Below, piece after piece: positions 1 to 6,897 of a stretch of DNA of 12,841 nt. This stretch comes from Planctomycetia bacterium. Its GTDB lineage: Bacteria; Planctomycetota; Phycisphaerae; Phycisphaerales; SM1A02. The position numbers were made by a program, and so were the translations under genes. Below the pieces are notes generated by a model. The model searched no databases and was not told the DNA's origin. It saw only the letters and a list, made by a program, of their open reading frames with translations. How positions within the stretch are numbered: position 1 is the stretch's first letter; each line of letters starts with the position of its first letter. The stretch is from contig SYIB01000199.1 of the NCBI GenBank assembly GCA_005798965.1, positions 1 to 12,841 of the forward strand, written 5' to 3'.

Positions 1-1275
1 CGCACGCTGCGCCGATGGCGCCGGTTCGGCCTTGCACTCGAGTGGTTCGAACGCGACGGAGCTGAGCCGGTCCTTGGCGTGCGCGAGTCGATCGCCAGCG
101 GCATTCAGGTCCACCATGCGCGCATCGTCGCCCGCGCGGGCAAGTTCCGCCGCCTTGCACCGAACGAGCGGCGCAAGGTGATCGAAGCCGTGGCTCGCGA
201 GGCCGCGCGTGCACCGTCGCTCGCGCAGGCGCAGCGTACGGTCGCCGCTGCGCATGGGATCACGCCTGAAGCTGTCCGGTTGATCTGGCAGGCCTGTGGT
301 GCCTCGACGGGGCGCGTCACACGGCCGGATGGTTGGTTTGCCCGATGTGCCGGGCGAGGCATCCCGTTGGTCAGGATCGCCCAGGCCACCGGATTGAGCA
401 CTGCACACACGTCGCGTCGCATCGTGGCGGATCGTGCAGCGCGGCTTGCACAGACCCTCCCGCATGGACCGGCGCTGCCCACCTTCGTGCACGCCGAGGC
501 ATCGAGCGTGCTTTTGGGGGCCCCGTGGCTGGAATGCGGGCTGGCGCATCAGCCACCCCACGACGCCGTGGAAGCAAGCGCCGCATCATCCGAGTCCGAG
601 GGCCGTGACTTCACGGCGCTTGCGGCGCTGCGATTCCTGCTTTGGCGGGCCCGCGCGGGAGTGGTCGGCCAGACTCGACCGGGCGCCGTGGAGCGGGCTG
701 AACTCGATGCGCGCTGGGCCGCGATGCTGCTTCGGACGTTGGTCGCGTGGCACACGCCGCGAGTGCTTCAACGGCTTGCGGCCATGATGGAAGCACCCGT
801 GTCGCACCTTCCGGCAGATCCCCTGCGAACGGCCGTTGAACTTGCACAAGGCTGCGTGGTCCACGCCGCCTTCCAAGTTGATCTTTCGACGGTGGCGCCG
901 CATCGGCTCCGCATCGATCGCGTCGCACAGCTTGCCTTTGAACAGCAGCTCGCGCGTCGACCGAGCCTGCATGCACCGGGCCGCGCGCCCGCCATGCATC
1001 CACATCCGGTACGGCTCGGTGATGCGGTGCTCCGCGCGTGCCCTTGGATCGGCGCGGTCGCTCCAGGCTGCGGCCAGCGCACTGGAGCGGTGCTGCTTGG
1101 GGGAACAGTCCTTGAGCTCCTCGGCGCATTCCATGGTTGGCGGGGCAACCGTCCCCGATCCATCGATGAGCTGGCCTCGGACCATCGGACCACGCGTGGT
1201 GCCATGGCGTTGCACCTGGCCGAGGCGGCCGATGCAGCGCGGTGCTCGTGGCGCGATTCGCGTGCATCGCGATGA
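1..1275 (+). CDS. Putative DNA-binding, sigma-70-factor-like protein, 5' end outside window
   Basis: The reading frame is open from base 1 to the TGA at 1273-1275 (424 codons), so the true start is probably upstream; the first in-frame start-like codon is a GTG at 79, which would give 398 residues, but the codons before it look equally protein-like. Counted from that GTG, residues about 46-70, 92-118 and 361-385 resemble helix-turn-helix segments (for example GIPLVRIAQATGLS). The middle part (about 180-305) is a long helical, Arg/Ala/Leu-rich stretch that reminds me of region 2 of the very divergent sigma factors of Phycisphaerae planctomycetes; this is recognition by feel, not a motif match. 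It converges on rpsI and a strong hairpin lies between them. Large reading frames on the opposite strand here are GC shadows. I am fairly sure that it is a gene and unsure of its function; a general transcription regulator is the alternative. Confidence 0.6.
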   Translation, partial: RTLRRWRRFGLALEWFERDGAEPVLGVRESIASGIQVHHARIVARAGKFRRLAPNERRKVIEAVAREAARAPSLAQAQRTVAAAHGITPEAVRLIWQACGASTGRVTRPDGWFARCAGRGIPLVRIAQATGLSTAHTSRRIVADRAARLAQTLPHGPALPTFVHAEASSVLLGAPWLECGLAHQPPHDAVEASAASSESEGRDFTALAALRFLLWRARAGVVGQTRPGAVERAELDARWAAMLLRTLVAWHTPRVLQRLAAMMEAPVSHLPADPLRTAVELAQGCVVHAAFQVDLSTVAPHRLRIDRVAQLAFEQQLARRPSLHAPGRAPAMHPHPVRLGDAVLRACPWIGAVAPGCGQRTGAVLLGGTVLELLGAFHGWRGNRPRSIDELASDHRTTRGAMALHLAEAADAARCSWRDSRASR

Positions 1276-1302
1276 GCGGCAAGGTGCAGCTGCTGCCAAA
1301 CG

Positions 1303-1330
1303 CACAACGCCGCCCGAGGGCGGCGTTGTG
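1303..1330. terminator. Perfect 13-bp hairpin between convergent genes, probable bidirectional terminator
   Basis: Bases 1303-1315 (CACAACGCCGCCC) are the exact reverse complement of 1318-1330, leaving a 2-base centre (effective loop of four). It sits between the stop of the sigma-like gene (1275) and the stop of rpsI (1370) and can serve both strands. There is no T-tract on the + side; on the - side only a short CGTTTGGC follows. The position supports a terminator role, while the missing U-tract leaves open a role as an RNA 3'-end stabiliser. Confidence 0.7.
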
Positions 1331-1369
1331 GAAGGTTCGGTGGTCCGCGCCATCGCGCGGGAAGACTGA

Positions 1370-1813
1370 TCAGCGCTTCGAGAACTGGAAGCGACGGCGG
1401 GCGCCCGACTGGCCGGGCTTCTTGCGTTCGACTTCGCGCGCATCGCGGGTCAGGAACCCGTGCTCGCGCAGCATGCTCTCGAGGTTGGCGTCGTAGCAGA
1501 GGAGCGCACGGCCGAGGCCCATGATCACGGCGCCGGACTGGCCCGTGAAGCCGCCGCCGGAGCAGGTCACGCGGACGTTGACCTTGCCCTTCTGCGCGGT
1601 CTTGTCGAGCACGTTCATGATCGCCTTGCGATCACGGTCCTCGACGAAGAATTCCTCCATCGGGCGCTCGTTCACCATGAACTCGCCGTTGCCGGCCTTC
1701 ACGCGCACGCGTGCGACGGCAGTCTTGCGGCGGCCAGTGCCCCAGTACCAGCCCTGCGCATCGGCGCTGCGGGTGGCGTAGGCCTTCTTCGGGGCGATCG
1801 TTTCGGTGGTCAT
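1370..1813 (-). CDS. rpsI: 30S ribosomal protein S9 (uS9)
   Basis: This 147-residue protein is uS9 of the small ribosomal subunit, which reaches the decoding site with its basic C-terminal tail. The family blocks are all visible: YWGTGRRKTAVARVRV near residue 23, the SGGGFTGQSGAVIMGLGRAL block in the middle, FLTRDAREVERKKPGQ, and the invariant ending RRRFQFSKR, so the C-terminus is intact. It is slightly longer than typical (about 130 residues) because of a roughly 20-residue N-terminal extension. The ATG at 1811-1813 is preceded by AAGGA (complement of 1824-1828) 10 nt upstream. It lies 51 bp downstream of rplM on the same strand, the classic rplM-rpsI pair, and is presumably co-transcribed from the promoter at 2368-2395. 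The hairpin at 1303-1330 follows its stop. Confidence 0.97.
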   Translation of the reverse strand: MTTETIAPKKAYATRSADAQGWYWGTGRRKTAVARVRVKAGNGEFMVNERPMEEFFVEDRDRKAIMNVLDKTAQKGKVNVRVTCSGGGFTGQSGAVIMGLGRALLCYDANLESMLREHGFLTRDAREVERKKPGQSGARRRFQFSKR

Positions 1814-1864
1814 TCGTCTTCAGTCCTTCGTTGGTCGTCTATGCGTTGGTTGGTCGGGTCCGGA

Positions 1865-2296
1865 TCAGCTGGCCGCAACGGGCTGCTGGGCCTGGTGGTT
1901 GTGCTCGGCGCCTGCAAAGACGCGGAGGTTGCGCTGGATGCGACGGCCAAGACGGCCGCGCGGCAGCATGCGGATGACGGCTTCCGTCACCATGCGCGAT
2001 GGATCGTTCTCCTGCAGGTCGGCGTACGTGCGGACCTTGAGGCCGCCCGGGTAGCCGCTCCACTTGCGGAGGGTCTTCTGGTCTGCCTTCTTGCCCGTGA
2101 GCACGACCTTCGAGGCGTTGGTGATGATCACGCAATCGCCGCAGAGGACGTTGGGGGTGTACTCGGGCTTGTGTTTGCCCATGAGCATGGTGGCGACTTC
2201 GGTGGCGAGGCGACCGAGGACCTTGCCATCGGCGTCGATGTGACGCCACGTGGCGGGAACTTGGCCGGGCTTCGCGTGATAGGTCTGGCGGGGCAT
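1865..2296 (-). CDS. rplM: 50S ribosomal protein L13 (uL13)
   Basis: This 143-residue protein is uL13, an early-assembling protein of the large ribosomal subunit. The family signature is clear: WRHIDADGKVLGRLATEVA near residues 17-35, then MGKHKPEYTPNVLCGDCVII, KWSGYPGGLK, the AVIRMLPRGRLGRRI block, and a short Gln/Ala-rich tail. Length is normal (about 142). The start is the ATG at 2294-2296 (MPRQTY); the frame stays open far upstream, through the divergent CPBP gene, but that extension is antisense noise and would bury the promoter. An AAGGA lies about 13 nt before the ATG. It is the first gene of the rplM-rpsI operon, with a sigma-70-like promoter and a leader of roughly 65 nt upstream, as expected for a ribosomal-protein operon. 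Confidence 0.97.
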   Translation of the reverse strand: MPRQTYHAKPGQVPATWRHIDADGKVLGRLATEVATMLMGKHKPEYTPNVLCGDCVIITNASKVVLTGKKADQKTLRKWSGYPGGLKVRTYADLQENDPSRMVTEAVIRMLPRGRLGRRIQRNLRVFAGAEHNHQAQQPVAAS

Positions 2297-2367
2297 GAGG
2301 AGGCTCGTTTCCTTGATCCATCCACGGCTCGTGGCGCACCCAGCGCTCGGGCAGTGGAGGATCGAGG

Positions 2368-2395
2368 AGGATACAGAAATCGCCAGTGCCGTCAA
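2368..2395 (-). promoter_or_regulatory. Sigma-70-type promoter of rplM-rpsI
   Basis: On the minus strand TTGACG (complement of 2390-2395) and TATCCT (complement of 2368-2373) are separated by 16 bp. This is the best -35/-10 pair in the window and stands in the 202-bp gap between rplM and the divergent CPBP gene. Transcription would start near 2361, giving a leader of about 65 nt that contains the rplM ribosome-binding site. Confidence 0.65.
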
Positions 2396-2485
2396 GGGAG
2401 AAACGAGGTGGTTATGGGCGCAGCAGACCTGCGACGTGGGGTCGGTCACGACGGCTGTTGTCGAAAAGGAGAAGAAAGCAATCGG

Positions 2486-2491
2486 TAGGGT
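2486..2491 (+). promoter_or_regulatory. -10-like TAGGGT box 7 nt before the CPBP start codon
   Basis: TAGGGT is followed by 7 nt and then the ATG at 2499, so transcription would begin at about the A of the start codon. No convincing -35 is visible at 16-18 bp. It follows the same pattern as the boxes before the genes starting at 7501, 9679, 9697 and 11151. Confidence 0.5.
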
Positions 2492-2498
2492 ACCCAGC

Positions 2499-3941
2499 AT
2501 GAGCATCTCGCCCTTTGGCTTGCGGCCGCGTCCGGGTTCGGTTCGGTCTGCCGCGGCGGCTTGGGTCACGATCCTCGCTGGCTGCGTCTGGATGCTCTCG
2601 GGCGGCTTCGGGTTGCTCGAGGCCGGATCCGACGAGCAGACCGCACCCGCTGCGCCGTCGTTGGTGAGTCCGCAGGCCGACGCCGCCATCCAGATGGTTG
2701 TTGCCATGCAGTCCTGGGCGGGTGCAGAGGCGATCGGGGCAGGGCTGTCGTCGCTCGATCCATTGAAGACCCAAGGCACCCTGGAGCGTCTTGCCTTCGC
2801 GATCGCAGCGCGTTGGATGGGAGATGATGTGGCCGCGAACGGGATGATGCAGTCACTTGAGGCCGAACAGCCGGAAGATGCGTTGGTGCAGCAGGTCAAG
2901 GCCTGCCTGGCGCAAGCGGCGGCGATCGGCTCATCGACGACGGGCGCGCCGACGTCGCTGGCAGGGAGCGTTGATGCTGCACGCGCACTGCCCGAGGGCG
3001 TGACCCGCGACGCGCTGTCGCCCCTGGGAGCATCGGCATCGCTGCTTGAATCGATGGCCACGGGTGATGCCGCCCTTGGCGCGCAGGTCGCCGAGCGTGC
3101 CACGCGCATCGCGGCCTCGGTGGTTGGGTTCTTCGGCATTGCGCTCGTGGCGCTGGCGATTGGCGTGATCACCCTGGTCATCCTCTCCGTGAAGGCCTCG
3201 AGCGGCGCGCCGATGTCGCGGCTCGCACCGACGCTGCTTGGCCACCAAGGCATCCACATCGAGCTGTTTGCCGCGTGGGTCGTGTACGAGGTGCTGCTGG
3301 GCGTGGTTGCCTCACGCGTGGACCTTGCCGGCCTGGGAACGATCGGTGTCATCACGTTCCAGGCGCTCGGGCTGCTGGCGCTGGCGTGGCCCGCCGTGCG
3401 CGGGATGCCGTGGAGCGATCTGCGTCTGGAACTCGGCCTGACGCTTGGAGCCGGCGTGCTGCGTGAAACGGCCTGGGGCGTGCTCGCGTGGTGCATGGCC
3501 GTACCCATGGTGCTGGTGGGGATCGTGCTGTCGCTGGTGCTCGGTTGGCTGCTCGGAGGTTCGCTCTCCGAGGCCAGTCACCCGTTGCAAGAGGGATTGC
3601 GATCGAGTTCCGCTGGCGGAATCGTCATCTGGTACCTCGTCGCTGCGGTCGTGGCGCCTGTGCTGGAGGAAATCATCTTCCGTGGCGGGCTCTACCGAGG
3701 CCTTCGTGGTGGGACGTCGGGCATGCCGATTCTGGCGAGCATGGTCGTGTCGGCCCTGCTGAGCAGCCTTGTCTTTGCGGCGATCCATCCCCAAGGGGTG
3801 CTCTTCGTCCCGATCCTGGGTGCCCTGGCCATGAGCTTCTGCCTCGTCAGGGAGCTGCGCGGCAGCCTGGTGGCACCGATGATCGGGCATGCGCTGAACA
3901 ATGGCCTGATCGTGACCCTGAACCTCATGCTGCTCAAGTGA
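2499..3941 (+). CDS. CPBP-family intramembrane glutamic protease-like protein with a long N-terminal domain
   Basis: The C-terminal third carries the three signatures of the CPBP/Rce1 (ABI) family: EEIIFR with Glu390-Glu391 and Arg395, FAAIH with Phe426 and His430, and HALNN with His464 and Asn468. These form the intramembrane active site in family members. I predict a membrane segment at residues 18-40, a helical soluble domain at about 44-205, a second segment at 207-231, then several more through the CPBP core. The 480-residue length is well above a bare CPBP domain (about 200-250), so the N-terminal half is an added domain of unknown role. I chose ATG 2499 because a TAGGGT box lies 7 nt upstream and because the longer frame back to 2295 would overlap the rplM start and promoter. 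An AAGGAG at 2466-2471 is too far from this ATG to act as its ribosome-binding site. The substrate is unknown; in other bacteria the family includes bacteriocin-immunity and prenyl-protein-processing members. Confidence 0.88.
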   Translation: MSISPFGLRPRPGSVRSAAAAWVTILAGCVWMLSGGFGLLEAGSDEQTAPAAPSLVSPQADAAIQMVVAMQSWAGAEAIGAGLSSLDPLKTQGTLERLAFAIAARWMGDDVAANGMMQSLEAEQPEDALVQQVKACLAQAAAIGSSTTGAPTSLAGSVDAARALPEGVTRDALSPLGASASLLESMATGDAALGAQVAERATRIAASVVGFFGIALVALAIGVITLVILSVKASSGAPMSRLAPTLLGHQGIHIELFAAWVVYEVLLGVVASRVDLAGLGTIGVITFQALGLLALAWPAVRGMPWSDLRLELGLTLGAGVLRETAWGVLAWCMAVPMVLVGIVLSLVLGWLLGGSLSEASHPLQEGLRSSSAGGIVIWYLVAAVVAPVLEEIIFRGGLYRGLRGGTSGMPILASMVVSALLSSLVFAAIHPQGVLFVPILGALAMSFCLVRELRGSLVAPMIGHALNNGLIVTLNLMLLK

Positions 3942-3998
3942 CCGCGTGAGGATCGCGTGAAGGCGCAGCCGGATCACGCTTGCATCGGTCACGTCCGG

Positions 3999-4004
3999 TA
4001 GCAT
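3999..4004 (+). promoter_or_regulatory. Candidate -10 box TAGCAT for the HNH gene
   Basis: The context GGTAGCAT resembles the TAG-type boxes found before the CPBP and M50 genes, but here it stands 41 nt before the ATG. Transcription would start at about 4011, exactly where an 8-bp hairpin begins. No clear -35 is seen at the normal distance. Confidence 0.35.
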
Positions 4005-4010
4005 CTTTGG

Positions 4011-4033
4011 CCGAAGGCATGGATCGCCTTCGG
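4011..4033 (+). other. 5' leader hairpin touching the HNH ribosome-binding site
   Basis: CCGAAGGC (4011-4018) pairs perfectly with GCCTTCGG (4026-4033) across a 7-nt loop. The last two bases of the stem are the first two of the GGAGG Shine-Dalgarno sequence (4032-4036). If transcription starts at the TAGCAT box, the hairpin is the 5' end of the mRNA. It could protect the RNA or modulate initiation; it could also be the tail-end hairpin of the upstream CPBP transcript, though no T-tract follows. Confidence 0.45.
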
Positions 4034-4036
4034 AGG
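4032..4036 (+). promoter_or_regulatory. Strong ribosome-binding site GGAGG that fixes the HNH start
   Basis: GGAGG ends 9 nt before ATG 4046. It is the strongest Shine-Dalgarno sequence in the window and favours 4046 over the earlier in-frame ATGs at 3980 and 4019. Confidence 0.75.
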
Positions 4037-4045
4037 TGCGCGAGA

Positions 4046-4678
4046 ATGAGCTCTCAGGCTGGCGTCTTGGACACCAAGGTCCTCGTCCTCAACCGGCTGT
4101 ACGCAGCGGTGCGAGTGATCGATGCGTATCGCGCATTCACGCTCTTGGCGAAGGAAGCCGCCGAGGTCATTTCCGTCGAAGGCGGGTCGTGGGTCGGCTA
4201 TTCGTTCGACAGCTGGGCGCAAGCCGCCGAGTACCAGCGGGAGTACGAGCACGAGTCGCACGACTGGGTGCACACGACACGCATCGTGATCGCCGTGCCC
4301 AAGGTCATCCGGCTGCTCGGCTACGACCGCTTCCCCAAGGAGCAGGTCAAGCTCAACCGCCGCAACATCTACGCCCGTGATGGCAGCCGCTGCCAGTATT
4401 GCGGCAAGCACTTCAGCACGAAGGAACTCACGCTTGATCACGTGGTGCCCCGCGTGCAGGGTGGCGAGAACAGTTGGACCAACTTGGTCTGCGCGTGCGT
4501 CCGATGCAATGCACGCAAGGGTGGCCGCACGCCCCAGCAGGCGAGCATGCGCCTGATCAAGATCCCCGTGAAGCCGAGGCGCAATCCCGCGATCGCGCTT
4601 CGCCTGGGCAGCCCGCGCTACCAGTCGTGGAAGGCGTTCCTCGACGAGGCCTACTGGACGGTCGAGCTGTCGGAGTGA
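4046..4678 (+). CDS. HNH endonuclease family protein
   Basis: This 210-residue protein has a zinc-ribbon HNH nuclease domain in its second half: Cys116 and Cys119 (CQYC), the catalytic-type Asp131-His132 in LTLDHVVPR, Asn146 in the W-x-NLV turn, and a second zinc pair Cys151 and Cys154 (CVRC) followed by NARKGGRTP. All expected metal and active-site positions are present. The first 100 residues (VLDTKVLVLNRLYAAVRVI onwards) match the layout of the widespread chromosomal HNH proteins found in many bacteria as single genes, whose biological role is unsettled. There is no adjacent methyltransferase or toxin partner, so a restriction or phage function is not suggested. It has its own ribosome-binding site and leader hairpin, and converges with the queD-coupled gene across a 39-bp gap in which I see no good terminator. 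Confidence 0.9.
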   Translation: MSSQAGVLDTKVLVLNRLYAAVRVIDAYRAFTLLAKEAAEVISVEGGSWVGYSFDSWAQAAEYQREYEHESHDWVHTTRIVIAVPKVIRLLGYDRFPKEQVKLNRRNIYARDGSRCQYCGKHFSTKELTLDHVVPRVQGGENSWTNLVCACVRCNARKGGRTPQQASMRLIKIPVKPRRNPAIALRLGSPRYQSWKAFLDEAYWTVELSE

Positions 4679-4717
4679 TGCCTTCGCCGGGAGCGCGTGA
4701 GCATCGCCGCGGATCGA

Positions 4718-5338
4718 TCACCGGTCGAGCGTCAGCACGGGCACGCCAGGAGGCATGAGTGAGGCGACGAGCGTTGCATCAAGCACACCGCGTCCCCAGG
4801 GACAGGCCTTGACCGAAGGTTCGCCATCGTGATCGAGGCACCGCACGAGGTCATGCAGGATGATCGCATCGGAGACCGGGCCGAGCGTCCCCAGCAATCG
4901 CGACAGATGGTCCGCGGCGTGCTCGAGCATGCTTGCGGTGAGCAGCGCCGCAGGCGCGAGCGCTACGCCGATGCCCTGATGCTCACGCATGATGCGCAGG
5001 GTCGAATGCAGGTCGCTGACCAGGTGCTGCGCGTGCGGCACGATCACAAGTCGCTGACCATGGTCCTGCGCGCGAACCCGCGCGGCCGTCAAGGCAGCGC
5101 GACAGGCTTCGATGCCCGCGGGCATCCAGTTGCGCAGATCGCCATCGTCCGGTGAACCCGAGAGGGATCCCGTGAAGGCGAGCACCCGCGGGGTTCCTGC
5201 TGGCCATGCGCCAGGTTCGAGCAGGGTGCCGGGCAACCATGCGCCCCATTCGGCTCCATCATGCGTCACGGCCCCGGTGGCCATGGCGGTGCAAGCGCCC
5301 GCGCGCATGCGGTCGGTCGTCAGGATCGGGTTGTTCAT
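4718..5338 (-). CDS. Protein of unknown function coupled to queD, possibly a xylose-isomerase-like TIM barrel
   Basis: I do not recognise this 206-residue protein with certainty. Start ATG 5336-5338 overlaps the queD stop codon (ATGA), which argues for translational coupling and for this start over the upstream ATG at 5431. The sequence has alternating hydrophobic strands and helices; the stretch RLVIVPHAQHLVSDL (about residues 96-110, with His102, His105 and Asp109) followed by GIGVALAPAALL recalls sugar-phosphate isomerase/epimerase (AP endonuclease family 2) barrels. At 206 residues it is short for a full barrel (about 270), and the Glu that usually begins the metal-site motif appears to be Val100, so it may be a degenerate or partial barrel. 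It is the last gene of the rpsP-trmD-rplS-queD operon. A role in pterin/deazapurine metabolism is only an inference from position. Confidence 0.6.
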   Translation of the reverse strand: MNNPILTTDRMRAGACTAMATGAVTHDGAEWGAWLPGTLLEPGAWPAGTPRVLAFTGSLSGSPDDGDLRNWMPAGIEACRAALTAARVRAQDHGQRLVIVPHAQHLVSDLHSTLRIMREHQGIGVALAPAALLTASMLEHAADHLSRLLGTLGPVSDAIILHDLVRCLDHDGEPSVKACPWGRGVLDATLVASLMPPGVPVLTLDR

Positions 5339-5703
5339 GCGGCGGGCCCGCGGTACTCGCAACGGCTCGTGCAGGTTTCGTGCACGATCACCTCGGCGAG
5401 CATGGGGAGCACCGGCTGGAGGCGGTCCCACACCCAGACCGCCAGCATTTCGCTGGTCGGATTGGCGAGCCCGGGCAGATCGTTCAGCAGGCGATGATCG
5501 AGTTCGTCATTCAAGGGAGCCACGGCGCGCTTGATGTCGCCGTAGTCCACCAAGTAGCCGCGCACCGGGTCGAGCGGTCCCTCGACCACGACGTCGACCT
5601 TGAACGAGTGCCCGTGCAAGCGACGGCACTTGTGCCCCTCCGGGAAGGAGGGGAGGAAGTGCGCCGCCTCGAACGAGAACGACTTCGCGAGCCTGATCCG
5701 CAT
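5335..5703 (-). CDS. queD: 6-carboxy-5,6,7,8-tetrahydropterin synthase (QueD/PTPS family)
   Basis: The 122-residue protein belongs to the 6-pyruvoyl-tetrahydropterin synthase family; the bacterial QueD branch converts dihydroneopterin triphosphate to 6-carboxytetrahydropterin, the second step to preQ0 and queuosine in tRNA. Zinc ligands His15 (FEAAH), His30 and His32 (LHGH) are present, as are catalytic Cys26 (HKCRRLHGH), the Asp69-His70 pair (DELDH) and Glu109 (VHETC). These align with offset one to the E. coli QueD residues as I remember them. Length and start (MRIRLAKSFSFEAAHF) are typical. It begins 9 nt after the rplS stop and its own stop overlaps the next gene's ATG, so it sits inside the ribosomal/tRNA operon. 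No other queuosine gene is in the window; a PTPS paralogue of other function is less likely given the C-x3-H-G-H spacing. Confidence 0.9.
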   Translation of the reverse strand: MRIRLAKSFSFEAAHFLPSFPEGHKCRRLHGHSFKVDVVVEGPLDPVRGYLVDYGDIKRAVAPLNDELDHRLLNDLPGLANPTSEMLAVWVWDRLQPVLPMLAEVIVHETCTSRCEYRGPAA

Positions 5704-5712
5704 GCTGCGGGA

Positions 5713-6090
5713 TCAGCCCTTCGCCTTCGAGCCTTCGCGGTCTTCGCGCAGACGACGGCTCTTGCCCTGGCGGTCGCGCAGGTAGTAGAGCTTCGCGCGG
5801 CGCACTTCGGCGCGGCGGAGCACTTCGACCTTCTCGACGCGCGGAGAATTGAGCGGGAAGATGCGCTCGACGCCTTCGTTGGCGACGATGCGGCGCACCG
5901 TGATCATCTTGTTGATGCCACGGCCCTTCTGGGCGATGAGCACGCCTTGGAAGACCTGCACGCGCTCCTTGTCGCCTTCGATGATCTTGTAGTGCACATC
6001 AACGGTGTCGCCCACCTTGAGCTGGGGCATGGTGCCTTCGGGCTTGACCAGGCTGGCGACGACGTCTTCGAGGATCTTGCTGCGGTTCAT
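5713..6090 (-). CDS. rplS: 50S ribosomal protein L19 (bL19)
   Basis: The 125-residue protein is bL19, located at the interface of the ribosomal subunits. The family core is unmistakable: GDTVDVHYKIIEGDKERVQVF, FQGVLIAQKGRGI, the TVRRIVANEGVERIFPLNSP block and VLRRAEVRRAKLYYLRDRQG, followed by a basic tail ending in EGSKAKG, slightly longer than in E. coli (115 residues). The ATG at 6088-6090 is preceded by AAGG about 11 nt upstream. It lies 39 nt downstream of trmD and 9 nt upstream of queD, and is the third gene of the operon led by rpsP. Confidence 0.97.
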   Translation of the reverse strand: MNRSKILEDVVASLVKPEGTMPQLKVGDTVDVHYKIIEGDKERVQVFQGVLIAQKGRGINKMITVRRIVANEGVERIFPLNSPRVEKVEVLRRAEVRRAKLYYLRDRQGKSRRLREDREGSKAKG

Positions 6091-6129
6091 TGGAATCTCA
6101 ACCTTGGGCGCATGGGCCCGGATGGCCGT

Positions 6130-6897
6130 TCAGCATGGGCACGGGGTGCACAGGCCGTTGTGGCATGACGACATGGGCGCATGTCCCAGAGGTCGTGGTT
6201 CAAGGAGGTCGGGGCGACGCTCGCGCGTGCGCTCGACCTGCTGCCCGAGACGCCATGCCGCGATTGCGGCATGGTCACCATCGAGCAGCACGGGGGGAAC
6301 GGATTGCCCGCGCCACTCGCGCGGACGGGTGTAGTGGGGGCAGTCCAGGAGAGGACGGCCCTGCGGATCGCGGAGCGAGAAGCTGTCCTGGGCAGCGCTG
6401 AGCTCGTGGCCCAGGACGCCCGGCTGCAGGCGTGCGATCGCATCGGCCACGAGCATCGCGGGAAGTTCGCCACCAGAGACGACGAAGTCCCCGATGCTGA
6501 CCTCCTCGAGCCCGAGCGAATCGATCGCACGCTGGTCGATGCCTTCGTAGTGTCCGCACACGAGCATGACCCGCGGCGAGGACGCGAGGTCCTCGACGAG
6601 GCGTTGCGTGAGCGGCCGGCCGCTGGGCGAGAGCAGGATGCGGCGCGCAGGGCGTGCATCCATCGCCTGGACGGCGTCGACGGCATCGGCCACCGGACCG
6701 GCCATGAGCACCATGCCGGGACCGCCGCCGAAGGGGCGGTCGTCGACCTTCTGGTGCTTGTTGTCCGCCCACGCACGGATGTCGTGCGTGTGGACCTCGA
6801 CCGCTCCCGACGAGATCGCTCGCCCGGTCATGCTGGCGTGCAGCACGGCGGGGAACATCTCGGTGAAGAGCGTGAGGATGTCCAGGCGAATGGCCAT
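6130..6897 (-). CDS. trmD: tRNA (guanine37-N1)-methyltransferase TrmD
   Basis: TrmD transfers a methyl group from S-adenosylmethionine to G37 next to the anticodon, preventing +1 frameshifting. The 255-residue sequence shows the trefoil-knot SPOUT signatures: RPFGGGPGM at 54-62, GHYEGIDQR at 115-123 (Glu118, Asp121), SIGDFVVSGGELPAM at 134-148, and the catalytic-type Asp171 in QDSF followed by LLDCPHYTRP. Length equals that of the E. coli enzyme as I remember it. The C-terminus ends in a Cys-containing tail (SSCHNGLCTPCPC) that I do not recall as typical; it may just be a species-specific end. It starts 17 nt after the rpsP stop with no clear Shine-Dalgarno sequence, so initiation is probably coupled to rpsP translation. 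rimM, which usually lies between them, is missing. Confidence 0.97.
   Translation of the reverse strand: MAIRLDILTLFTEMFPAVLHASMTGRAISSGAVEVHTHDIRAWADNKHQKVDDRPFGGGPGMVLMAGPVADAVDAVQAMDARPARRILLSPSGRPLTQRLVEDLASSPRVMLVCGHYEGIDQRAIDSLGLEEVSIGDFVVSGGELPAMLVADAIARLQPGVLGHELSAAQDSFSLRDPQGRPLLDCPHYTRPREWRGQSVPPVLLDGDHAAIAAWRLGQQVERTRERRPDLLEPRPLGHAPMSSCHNGLCTPCPC

Noticed and set aside
586..1443. 285-codon minus-strand frame opposite the sigma-like gene
   Set aside because: It overlaps the end of rpsI and the hairpin at 1303-1330 and has shadow-like composition rich in Arg, Ser and His with no recognisable motif.
2458..2471. TTGTCG and AAGGAG upstream of the CPBP gene as -35 and ribosome-binding site
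   Set aside because: TTGTCG is 22 bp from the TAGGGT box, too far for a -35, and AAGGAG is 27 nt before the ATG; an in-frame ATC at 2481 would fit the AAGGAG but is a very rare start.
2499..2600. Possible lipobox LAGC in the CPBP N-terminus (Cys29)
   Set aside because: The hydrophobic stretch continues past the Cys for about ten residues, which fits a transmembrane segment rather than a cleaved lipoprotein signal.
2297..3508. Upstream extension of the rplM frame on the minus strand, giving a 547-codon frame
   Set aside because: It runs antisense through the CPBP gene, reads as low-complexity Ser/Ala/Arg text, and would place the rplM promoter inside coding sequence. L13 itself starts normally at 2296.
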